The notes beneath the pieces are model-generated. The model made no database searches. It had not been told where the DNA came from and saw only the letters and a list, made by a program, of their open reading frames with translations. Shown here piece by piece: positions 1-5,445 of a stretch of 5,445 nucleotides of DNA. Origin of the DNA: Armatimonadota bacterium (GTDB lineage Bacteria; Actinomycetota; Acidimicrobiia; Spongiisociales; UBA5794); contig QQUL01000199.1 of assembly GCA_008501565.1 (NCBI GenBank), forward strand, positions 1 to 5,445, read 5' to 3'. Numbering within the stretch: position 1 is the first letter of the stretch; every line of letters begins with the position of its first letter. The translations under genes and the position numbers were made by a program.

Positions 1-426
1 ATGCTCATCGCCAGGTCCGACGACTACCGGGTGTTGATTCTTGGCGTCGTTTTGGCCGTTGCGGGTGCCGATGTTGCGGCGTTCTTCGTTGGCCGGTCGC
101 TCGGCCGGACACATTTCGCTCCCTGGGTCTCTCCGAAGAAGACGGTTGAAGGGCTCGTCGCCGGGACGCTGGTTGCGATGGCGATCGGTGCCGTTCTCCA
201 CTACTTCGAGCCGTTCGAGCTGACCTCGGGACTGGCGATCGGTGCGGTAGCGGCAGTGTTCACCCCTCTTGGTGATCTTGCGATGTCTGCTGCGAAGCGG
301 GCCCTCGGCTTGAAGGACATGGGTTCGGTGCTGCCCGGCCATGGGGGATTCCTGGATCGTATCGATGGCTTGTTGTTCGCAATTCCTGCAGCGTGGGCCG
401 TCTTTGTCTTTGCGGGATTGCTCTGA
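1..426 (+). CDS. cdsA: Phosphatidate cytidylyltransferase (CDP-diglyceride synthase), C-terminal part; 5' end outside window
   Basis: This integral membrane enzyme condenses phosphatidate with CTP to give CDP-diacylglycerol, the precursor of bacterial phospholipids. The 141 visible residues carry the family hallmarks. D24 is followed by AAFFVGR and then SPKKTVEG (residues 44-51). The CdsA signature runs from S96 through K99-R100, K105-D106, H114-G115-G116, D119-R120 and D122, matching the family pattern S-x-x-K-R-x4-K-D...HGG-x-D-R-x-D. Hydrophobic segments at about 11-32, 51-68, 78-95 and 122-141 fit its polytopic nature. Family members are usually about 260-300 residues, so roughly the N-terminal half is missing. 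The ATG at base 1 is therefore most likely an internal methionine that coincides with the window edge, not the true start. The gene ends at TGA 424-426, inside the start region of dxr, which suggests translational coupling. The assignment is firm; only the start is unknown. Confidence 0.95.
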   Translation: MLIARSDDYRVLILGVVLAVAGADVAAFFVGRSLGRTHFAPWVSPKKTVEGLVAGTLVAMAIGAVLHYFEPFELTSGLAIGAVAAVFTPLGDLAMSAAKRALGLKDMGSVLPGHGGFLDRIDGLLFAIPAAWAVFVFAGLL

Positions 427-1565
427 AGCCGCTCGTCATCCTTGGTGCGACCGGGTCGATCGGTCGTCAGGCCGTGGAGGTGGCGTCTCGCATAGGTGTT
501 CCAATCGTCGCTGTCGCGGCCAGGACGCCTTCTGAAGATCTCCTTACGCTCGGGCTAGACCATCCCAACGCAGCCGTTTGCGTCGTTGAACCTGGCGATG
601 CCGCCGGTCACTTCCGGTCAATTCTGGGACAGCGTGTCCACTTCGGTCAGGGAGCCATCACCGAGGCGGCGGCGATGGAGGGAGTGACGGTTCTCAACGC
701 GGTCGTCGGTTCTGCGGGGCTCGAAGCTTCGCTTTCGGCGCTGTACGCCGGGAATCGCCTTGCCCTCGCCAACAAGGAGAGTCTCGTCGCCGGCGGGGCG
801 TTGGTTCTCGATGCTCTGGAATCCGGCGGGGGAGAGCTCCTGCCGGTCGACTCCGAGCACTCCGCGATCTGGCAGTGCATGGCAGGAGAGTCCAGAGCCG
901 ACCTGGCACGTCTCATCCTGACGGCATCCGGAGGACCCTTTCGTGGAAAGACCCGAGATGAACTCGAAGCGGTGTCCGTGGAGGACGCACTTGCGCACCC
1001 GACGTGGTCGATGGGTCCTCGTATCACGACCGATTCTGCAACCCTCATGAACAAGGCATTCGAGGTCATAGAGGCACACCACCTCTTCGGTATCGACTTC
1101 GATGACATCGATGTCGTCGTCCACCCCCAAAGCATCATCCATTCATTCGTTGAGTTCAGCGACGGCGTTGTGAAGGCAGAGGTCGGGTTCCCCGACATGC
1201 GAAAGCCGATCCAAGCGGCGATCACCTACCCATCGCGGGTCGCTGTCGAACATCCACCGTTCGACCTTGTTGGAACAGATCTCACATTTGAAGAACCCGA
1301 TGTCGCCACCTTTCCGTGTCTCGCCCTCGGGTATGAAGCCGGAAGAGTCGGGGGTTCAGCCCCAGCCGTGCTCAACGCAGCGGACGAAGTCGCCGTCGCG
1401 GCATTCCTGGATGGGCGAATACCGTTCCTCGGGATTGCCGACGTCGTGAGCGAGGTTCTCTCACAACACGATGTGTTCCGCCCGGATTCCGTTGAGGCCG
1501 TGGCAGCAGCCGACGAATGGGCACGCACCGCGGCGCTTGAGGCGGTCGGACGCATGCCTCGCTAG
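393..1565 (+). CDS. dxr: 1-deoxy-D-xylulose 5-phosphate reductoisomerase (MEP pathway)
   Basis: This cytosolic NADPH- and divalent-metal-dependent enzyme converts 1-deoxy-D-xylulose 5-phosphate to 2-C-methyl-D-erythritol 4-phosphate, the first committed step of the MEP isoprenoid pathway and the fosmidomycin target. Numbering is from GTG 393 (390 aa; E. coli Dxr has 398). The Rossmann loop GATGSIG is at 18-24 and NKESLV at 127-132. The metal ligands are D153, E155 and E224, with substrate-site residues S154, S179, H202, S215, N220 and K221. The loop HPTWSMG (202-208) and HPQSIIHS (244-251) are also present, so all catalytic positions known from E. coli Dxr appear intact. The start is uncertain: GTG 393 lies 34 nt inside cdsA without a clear Shine-Dalgarno and adds a 10-residue leader. 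CTG 423 would give the canonical (M)KPLVILGATGSIG start, a 4-nt CTGA overlap with the cdsA stop, and GGGA at 414-417. The stop codon TAG (1563-1565) lies within a 7-bp hairpin. Confidence 0.96.
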   Translation: MGRLCLCGIALKPLVILGATGSIGRQAVEVASRIGVPIVAVAARTPSEDLLTLGLDHPNAAVCVVEPGDAAGHFRSILGQRVHFGQGAITEAAAMEGVTVLNAVVGSAGLEASLSALYAGNRLALANKESLVAGGALVLDALESGGGELLPVDSEHSAIWQCMAGESRADLARLILTASGGPFRGKTRDELEAVSVEDALAHPTWSMGPRITTDSATLMNKAFEVIEAHHLFGIDFDDIDVVVHPQSIIHSFVEFSDGVVKAEVGFPDMRKPIQAAITYPSRVAVEHPPFDLVGTDLTFEEPDVATFPCLALGYEAGRVGGSAPAVLNAADEVAVAAFLDGRIPFLGIADVVSEVLSQHDVFRPDSVEAVAAADEWARTAALEAVGRMPR

Positions 1566-1571
1566 AGGCAT
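1554..1571 (+). other. Perfect hairpin spanning the dxr stop codon
   Basis: ATGCCTC (1554-1560) and GAGGCAT (1565-1571) are perfect reverse complements separated by a GCTA loop (1561-1564), giving a 7-bp stem. The dxr TAG stop (1563-1565) lies across the loop and the first stem base. No T-rich tract follows, so it is not a standard intrinsic terminator. It could be a weak U-less terminator, a 3'-end stabiliser or a processing site. The structure is seen directly; a function is only inferred. Confidence 0.4.
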
Positions 1572-1655
1572 CGTCGCCAAGTAGCGGAATCCAACATCAG
1601 TTGGCGGGATCCGCAGGTACCGTTCGACAACCCGCCGCCTCACATCAGGAGACTC
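1566..1655 (+). other. dxr-rseP intergenic spacer with possible alternative RNA structures
   Basis: This 90-nt gap is the longest non-coding stretch in the window. It contains CCAAC (1591-1595)-ATCA-GTTGG (1600-1604), a perfect 5-bp tetraloop hairpin. That hairpin is enclosed by GCGGA (1584-1588) paired with TCCGC (1610-1614). A competing pairing joins GGCGGG (1603-1608) to CCCGCC (1631-1636), ending 10 nt before the protease Shine-Dalgarno. The two foldings share bases 1603-1608 and would exclude each other. I see no convincing -35/-10 promoter pair, so whether the protease gene has its own promoter cannot be judged from sequence. Confidence 0.3.
1647..1651 (+). promoter_or_regulatory. Shine-Dalgarno of the site-2 protease gene
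   Basis: AGGAG lies 4 nt upstream of ATG 1656. The spacing is a little short, but the site is a near-complete anti-SD match. It favours ATG 1656 over the in-frame ATG 1671, which would be 19 nt away. Confidence 0.7.
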
Positions 1656-2819
1656 ATGGGCCCCGCAATCATGATTATCGGAGTGATCCTGATGATCATC
1701 ATCCACGAAGGAGGCCACTTCGTCGCGGCCAAGGCCTTCGGGATGAAGGCGACCGAGGCGTTCTTCGGGTTCGGTCCCAAGCTCTGGTCAACGACCCGTG
1801 GAGAAACAGAATACGGCATCAAGGCGATCCCGTTCGGTGGCTATGTCCGCATCATCGGGATGAATCCCTTCGAAGAGATCGCACCCGAAGAGGAAGGACG
1901 AACCTACCGCGTCGCCCCATTCTGGAAGAAGTCGGTCGTGGTGCTCGCCGGGATCGCGAGTCACTTTGTCGTCGCGTTCCTCATCCTGTACACGATCGGG
2001 CTCGTGTACGGCGTCGTGGTCACGGACGAGAACAACAACGCGGTGCGGTCGACCACGATCGCGAGTATCTCCGAGACACTCCCCGGTACCGAGGAACCGG
2101 CACCTTCCGTGTTGGCTGGTGCCATGCCCGGTGACGTCATCGTTTTCACCGATGGCAGATCCGTCACAACTTGGGATGATTTCTCGGACTTCACGGCATC
2201 CCACGGGGGTCAGTTCGTCACGATCGGTGTTCTCCGCGATACATCGCCGGTTGATCTCGAAGCGACTCTCGCCGTCGTCGAGCGGGAGGTGAGAGACCCC
2301 CAAACAGGTGACATCGTGACTGACGCGTCAGGGCAACCGATGGTCGAGGAGGTCGGCTTCTTCGGTGTTGGTCCGGCGGCCGAACGACAAGACTATGGGG
2401 CCATCGCAATGGTCCCCGCGGCCCTTGGTCAGGTCGGTGAGGCGATCGTTCAGAGTGCCAAAGGTCTGTGGGAGATGGTTGTCAGCTTCCCCAAGATCGT
2501 CTTGGCGGTGTTCGGAGGCGACGACGAGGTTCTCGAAACGGTACGACCGGTCAGCCCCATTGGTTTGGTCCAGATCTCCGGACCTGTTGAGTCGACGCTC
2601 GGGCTCCTCGCTCTCGTCAACATCTTCGTCGGCGTCCTCAACTTCGTACCGCTCTATCCACTCGATGGGGGTCACTTCGCAGTTGCCGCCTACGAGAAGG
2701 TCTCAGGTCGAACACCGAACATCGAGAAGCTGCTTCCCGTGGCCGCGGTGGTGTTCATCTTCCTTGTCAGCCTCGGGTTGATGGGCGTCTATCTCGACAT
2801 CTTCGATCCAATCGGTTAG
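1656..2819 (+). CDS. rseP: RIP/site-2 metalloprotease, RseP/Rip1 type (peptidase family M50)
   Basis: This zinc intramembrane protease cleaves membrane-embedded substrates. In the family these are typically anti-sigma factors already cut at site 1 (RseA in E. coli; RskA, RslA and RsmA for mycobacterial Rip1). The 387 residues show a first membrane segment (about 3-25) with the HExxH zinc motif H17-E18-G-G-H21, and GFGP at 38-41. RGETEYGIKAIPFGGY (48-63) forms the membrane-associated beta region. A second membrane segment spans about 93-118, a single PDZ domain about 153-205 (core GAMPGDVI), and the LDGGH motif with third zinc ligand D337 sits at 336-340. The last helix is about 358-380. The single PDZ domain and length resemble actinobacterial Rip1 more than two-PDZ E. 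coli RseP. The usual G-P-x-x-N of helix 2 reads G99-I-A-S-H103, an unusual change. Located between dxr and ispG, as in mycobacteria; its substrate is unknown here. Confidence 0.93.
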   Translation: MGPAIMIIGVILMIIIHEGGHFVAAKAFGMKATEAFFGFGPKLWSTTRGETEYGIKAIPFGGYVRIIGMNPFEEIAPEEEGRTYRVAPFWKKSVVVLAGIASHFVVAFLILYTIGLVYGVVVTDENNNAVRSTTIASISETLPGTEEPAPSVLAGAMPGDVIVFTDGRSVTTWDDFSDFTASHGGQFVTIGVLRDTSPVDLEATLAVVEREVRDPQTGDIVTDASGQPMVEEVGFFGVGPAAERQDYGAIAMVPAALGQVGEAIVQSAKGLWEMVVSFPKIVLAVFGGDDEVLETVRPVSPIGLVQISGPVESTLGLLALVNIFVGVLNFVPLYPLDGGHFAVAAYEKVSGRTPNIEKLLPVAAVVFIFLVSLGLMGVYLDIFDPIG

Positions 2820-2821
2820 GA
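2818..2821 (+). promoter_or_regulatory. Shine-Dalgarno of ispG overlapping the protease stop codon
   Basis: AGGA begins within the protease stop codon TAG (2817-2819) and sits 7 nt before ATG 2829, which is good spacing. A second AGGA at 2824-2827 is too close to the start. The overlap with the upstream stop points to translational coupling of the two genes. Confidence 0.6.
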
Positions 2822-2828
2822 ACAGGAC

Positions 2829-4043
2829 ATGAACTACGACCGTCGGATGACTCGCCAACTCATGGTGGGAAAGGTCCCAGTCGGTGGCGGAGCCCCAATC
2901 TCCGTGCAGTCGATGACCACCACCAAGACAGACGACGTCGACGGCACCCTTGCGCAAATCTATGCCCTGGCCGGGGCTGGTGCCGACATTGTGCGAGTCA
3001 CCTGTAACACCGTTGAAGCCGCTCAGGGACTCGCTGTCATGATGCCGCGCTCGCCGGTACCGCTCATCGCCGACATCCACTACCAATACAAACTCGCGCT
3101 CGCAGCGATTGAGGCTGGTGTGTCGGCCCTCAGGTTGAATCCCGGGAACATCCGCAAAGAAGAACACATCAAAGTCGTTGCGAGAGAAGCGCTCAATGCG
3201 GGTATTCCGATCCGTATCGGTGTGAACGCTGGCTCACTCGACAAGGATTTGCTGGAAAAGCACGGTGGTCCCGTCCCCGCGGCGCTCGTCGAATCCGCTC
3301 TCTTGGAGGCCAAGTATCTCAACGATGTCGAGTTCCATGACATCAAGATCTCCGTCAAGCACTCGAACGTTCCGCTCATGATCGAGTCGTACCGACTCCT
3401 CGCCGACACGGTTGACTATCCGCTCCACCTCGGCGTCACTGAGGCAGGGCCCCCGCCGGGCGGTCTCATCAAGTCGGTCGCTGGCATCTCCACCCTGCTG
3501 TCCGAGGGGATCGGGGACACCATCCGGTTCTCCCTCACCGCGGATCCGGTCGAGGAGGCAAAGGCGGGCCGGTCATTGCTCGAGTACCTCGGATTGCGGG
3601 AGCGATCCTCCCTTGATCTCATCGCCTGCCCTTCCTGTGGGAGGGCTGAGGTCGATGTCATTGCCGTCGCCGAAGAAGCAAACGTGCGTCTCGGGGAACT
3701 GGGCTTGCCGATCCAGGTCGCTGTGATGGGCTGTGTCGTGAACGGTCCGGGGGAGGCCCGCGAGGCTGACCTAGGGCTTGCTGCAGGTCGCGGGCGCGGA
3801 CACCTGTTCATCAAGGGCGAAGTCGTACGCGTCGTTCCGGAGGCAGAGATGGTGGATGCCCTCGTCGAGGAAGCGCTCCTGCTCTCAGAACAGGGCGTCG
3901 AGGCACGCATCGCGGCAGCGGACGTCACCGCCGCCGACCTTGCAGAAGAGACACGAGTCGAGCTACTCAGCATCCAGGGAGACGCCAATCGCGCTTCGGA
4001 GCGTCGCGCCGCTGTCCAACGGGTCGCAGAGCGAGACGGGTAA
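2829..4043 (+). CDS. ispG: 4-hydroxy-3-methylbut-2-enyl diphosphate synthase (IspG/GcpE), 4Fe-4S enzyme
   Basis: This iron-sulfur enzyme reductively converts 2-C-methyl-D-erythritol 2,4-cyclodiphosphate to HMBPP, the penultimate MEP-pathway step, using ferredoxin or flavodoxin electrons. The 404-residue protein has an N-terminal TIM-barrel: VGG..PI.VQSMT (18-30), VRVTCNT (55-61), ADIHY (81-85), LRLNPGNI (101-108), RIGVNAGSL (129-137), KISVKHSN (173-180) and LGVTEAG (201-207). The C-terminal cluster domain has C267-P-S-C270 and C302 as cysteine ligands, plus E309 in NGPGE, equivalent to E. coli C270, C273, C305 and E312. There is no plant-type insertion, so it is the two-domain bacterial form. 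After the conserved core ends near residue 357, an Ala/Glu/Arg-rich tail makes it about 30 residues longer than E. coli IspG (372 aa). ATG 2829 lies 9 nt after the protease gene and proS begins 10 nt downstream, so it is probably co-transcribed with both. Confidence 0.97.
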   Translation: MNYDRRMTRQLMVGKVPVGGGAPISVQSMTTTKTDDVDGTLAQIYALAGAGADIVRVTCNTVEAAQGLAVMMPRSPVPLIADIHYQYKLALAAIEAGVSALRLNPGNIRKEEHIKVVAREALNAGIPIRIGVNAGSLDKDLLEKHGGPVPAALVESALLEAKYLNDVEFHDIKISVKHSNVPLMIESYRLLADTVDYPLHLGVTEAGPPPGGLIKSVAGISTLLSEGIGDTIRFSLTADPVEEAKAGRSLLEYLGLRERSSLDLIACPSCGRAEVDVIAVAEEANVRLGELGLPIQVAVMGCVVNGPGEAREADLGLAAGRGRGHLFIKGEVVRVVPEAEMVDALVEEALLLSEQGVEARIAAADVTAADLAEETRVELLSIQGDANRASERRAAVQRVAERDG

Positions 4044-4052
4044 CCTCGCCTC
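4029..4052 (+). other. Possible hairpin at the ispG-proS junction
   Basis: GAGCGAG (4029-4035) can pair with CTCGC-(C)-TC (4045-4052), with one bulged C at 4050. The loop holds the ispG TAA stop and the weak CGGG Shine-Dalgarno-like bases. The proS ATG follows 1 nt after the stem. A ribosome finishing ispG would melt this stem, which would fit translational coupling. It is short and may be chance. Confidence 0.2.
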
Positions 4053-4053
4053 C

Positions 4054-5445
4054 ATGCGTTGGTCCCAAGCCTTCATCCCCACGCTGCGCGACGACCCGGC
4101 TGATGCCGAGGCCGTGAGCCACCGGCTCCTCGTTCGTGCGGGATACATGCGTCAGCTGATGGCCGGCATCTACTCGATGCTGCCCCTTGGGCAACGTGTT
4201 CGCCTGAAGGTGATGGACATCATCCGTGAGGAGATCGACGCGATCGGTGGACAGGAGTTCATGCTCCCACAGCTCCATCCGAAGGAGATCTGGGACCGGA
4301 CGGGCCGCTCGGAGACCATGGCGGACATCATGATGACCTTCACGGACAACAAGGGCGCCGAGGTCGTGCTCGGACCGACGCACGAAGAGATCTTCGCGAC
4401 GGTGTCGTCGGAACTGACGTCCTACAAACAGCTTCCCCAACTCTGGTACCACATCCAAACCAAGTTCCGCGACGAAGCGCGGCCGAAGTCGGGACTTCTG
4501 CGGGTGCGTGAGTTCACAATGAAGGACTCGTACACGTTCGATCTTGATTTCGATGGACTCGATGTTCAGTTCGACCGCCACTACGGCGCGTACGTGAGGA
4601 TTTTCGAACGCCTTGGGATGTCCGCCGTTGCGGTCCACGCCTCCTCGGGGGCGATGGGAGGCAAGGAGTCGGTCGAATTCATGGTGGAAAGCGAGGTCGG
4701 CGAAGACGAGGTCGCCCATTGCGCACAGTGCGGATATGCAGCCAACCTTGAGAAGGCGACATCAGCGGTTCCGGCGATCGAGGATCCGTCGGGTTCGTTC
4801 GAGATCGAGCGTTTCCCGACACCCGGTGTGCGCACGATCGCCGAATTGGCAGCTTTCGACGGCGGCGCCCCCGCCGATCGCCAGATCAAGACGCTGGTGT
4901 ATGTCCTCAACGAGGAAATCGTGCTCGTCCTCCTACGAGGGGACCACGGGCTTCAGGAACAGAAGCTCATGGACGTGACACGGACGACAAACGCCCGTCC
5001 AGCGCAGGCCGATGAAATCAACGCACTCCTCGGTGCCGACGCCGGAAGTCTTGGGGCACTCGGTGTCGAAGGGGTGAGGATTCTCGCCGACGAAGGTCTC
5101 CGTGGCAGGACATCGATGACCACGGGTGCAAACGAGAACGACTGGCATGTTCGCGGGGTCGATGTCGATCGGGACATCGCCGTGACCGAGTGGGTGGATG
5201 TCCGCGAAGTGGTCAATGGCGAGGCGTGCCCCGAGTGTGGCGCACCGCTTCGCGTATTCCAGGCGATCGAGGTGGGCCATATCTTCAAACTCGGCACGTT
5301 CTACGCCGAACCCCTCGGTGTCACCGTGCTTGACAAGGATGGAAAGACGGTGCCCGTCGTCATGGGCTCCTACGGCATCGGCGTCGAGCGGAACATGGCG
5401 GCATCGATCGAGGCAAATCACGACGAGCGCGGGATCATCTGGCCG
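4054..5445 (+). CDS. proS: Prolyl-tRNA synthetase, bacterial type with editing insertion; 3' end outside window
   Basis: This cytosolic class II synthetase charges tRNA-Pro with proline. The reading frame is open from ATG 4054 to the window end (464 codons without a stop); the family is usually about 570-590 residues. The N-terminus MRWSQAFIPTLRDDPADAE matches the usual ProS start. The motif 1 region follows LPLG at 43-46, then GPTHEE (107-112). Motif 2 is FRDEARPKSGLLRVREFTMKD (138-158). A YbaK-like INS editing domain, which in relatives hydrolyses Ala-tRNA-Pro, lies roughly at 230-385. Its K279 in QIKTLVY corresponds to the lysine needed for editing in E. coli ProRS. GIEVGHIF-like AIEVGHIFKLG (404-414) and motif 3 GSYGIGVERN (438-447) complete the catalytic core. 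The anticodon-binding domain is beyond the window. Two CxxC pairs (C223/C226 and C392/C395) bracket the insertion. The Shine-Dalgarno is weak (CGGG at 4037-4040, far from ATG), so translation may depend on coupling with ispG, 10 nt upstream. Confidence 0.96.
   Translation, partial: MRWSQAFIPTLRDDPADAEAVSHRLLVRAGYMRQLMAGIYSMLPLGQRVRLKVMDIIREEIDAIGGQEFMLPQLHPKEIWDRTGRSETMADIMMTFTDNKGAEVVLGPTHEEIFATVSSELTSYKQLPQLWYHIQTKFRDEARPKSGLLRVREFTMKDSYTFDLDFDGLDVQFDRHYGAYVRIFERLGMSAVAVHASSGAMGGKESVEFMVESEVGEDEVAHCAQCGYAANLEKATSAVPAIEDPSGSFEIERFPTPGVRTIAELAAFDGGAPADRQIKTLVYVLNEEIVLVLLRGDHGLQEQKLMDVTRTTNARPAQADEINALLGADAGSLGALGVEGVRILADEGLRGRTSMTTGANENDWHVRGVDVDRDIAVTEWVDVREVVNGEACPECGAPLRVFQAIEVGHIFKLGTFYAEPLGVTVLDKDGKTVPVVMGSYGIGVERNMAASIEANHDERGIIWP

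Noticed and set aside
618..1225. Overlapping - strand open frames of 174 and 192 codons opposite dxr
   Set aside because: Both are antisense to the conserved Dxr catalytic region and have low-complexity composition typical of shadow frames.
1554..1571. Intrinsic terminator after dxr
   Set aside because: The hairpin is real in sequence but no T-run follows, so it is listed as a hairpin of unknown role rather than a terminator.
1595..1623. Possible promoter in the dxr-protease spacer (TACCGT at 1618-1623 as a -10-like element)
   Set aside because: The bases about 17 nt upstream (CATCAG) do not resemble a -35 box, and a single TAnnnT match is expected by chance.
1601..2134. + strand open frame (177 codons) in another frame over the start of the protease gene
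   Set aside because: Arg/His/Asp-rich shadow with no domain; the overlapping frame encodes a clear M50 protease with its own Shine-Dalgarno.
3416..3988. - strand open frame (190 codons), Ser/Arg/Ala-rich, opposite ispG
   Set aside because: Composition reflects the complement of GC-rich codons; the + strand is a full-length IspG with all cluster ligands.
3967..4719. Long - strand open frame (250 codons) opposite the ispG end and proS
   Set aside because: It lies antisense to a clear proS and the ispG tail, shows no recognisable domain, and is the kind of shadow frame expected in GC-rich coding DNA.
4933..5421. - strand open frame (162 codons) opposite proS
   Set aside because: Antisense to conserved ProRS sequence including motif 3; no recognisable motif or clear ribosome binding site.
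1..5445. CRISPR arrays, tRNA or rRNA genes, insertion sequences, attachment sites, phage or defence genes
   Set aside because: No repeat-spacer pattern, RNA gene fold, transposase motif or terminal repeat was seen; coding density is nearly complete with core genes.

Overview
The window is a compact run of five housekeeping genes, all on the + strand: the 3' part of cdsA, then dxr, an rseP/rip1-type site-2 protease, ispG, and the 5' part of proS, which runs off the right edge. Base composition is fairly high GC (about 60% by eye). The gene order matches known bacterial clusters: cdsA-dxr-rasP-proS in Bacillota, and dxr-rip1-ispG in Actinomycetota such as mycobacteria. The protease resembles mycobacterial Rip1 as I recall it, sharing GFGP.LWST.RGETEYG.KA.P.GG and a single PDZ domain. 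I therefore favour an actinomycetote, possibly one of the less GC-rich lineages such as Acidimicrobiia. The class-level guess is inference only.

Layout: bases 1-426 encode the C-terminal half of phosphatidate cytidylyltransferase, truncated by the window edge. dxr overlaps its end: by 34 nt if it starts at GTG 393, or by a CTGA 4-nt overlap if it starts at CTG 423. After dxr comes a 90-nt spacer, the largest gap in the window. It begins with a perfect 7-bp hairpin that includes the dxr stop codon and holds further inverted repeats. The protease gene (1656-2819) follows with a good Shine-Dalgarno. ispG (2829-4043) starts 9 nt later, its Shine-Dalgarno overlapping the protease stop codon. proS starts at 4054, 10 nt after ispG, and is open to 5445, missing its anticodon-binding domain.

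How the genes work together: Dxr and IspG are the first committed and the penultimate steps of the non-mevalonate (MEP) isoprenoid pathway. CdsA makes CDP-diacylglycerol for phospholipids. The protease cuts membrane-embedded regulators such as anti-sigma factors in envelope-stress signalling. ProS charges tRNA-Pro. Together they form an envelope, isoprenoid and translation cluster that is probably co-transcribed, with the dxr-protease spacer as the only plausible internal control point.

I found no mobile element, CRISPR array, RNA gene, phage gene or defence gene, and no evidence for a new system. The points most worth a second look are the changed GPxxN motif in the protease, the non-standard dxr start, the paired structures in the dxr-protease spacer, and two CxxC pairs bracketing the ProRS editing insertion.
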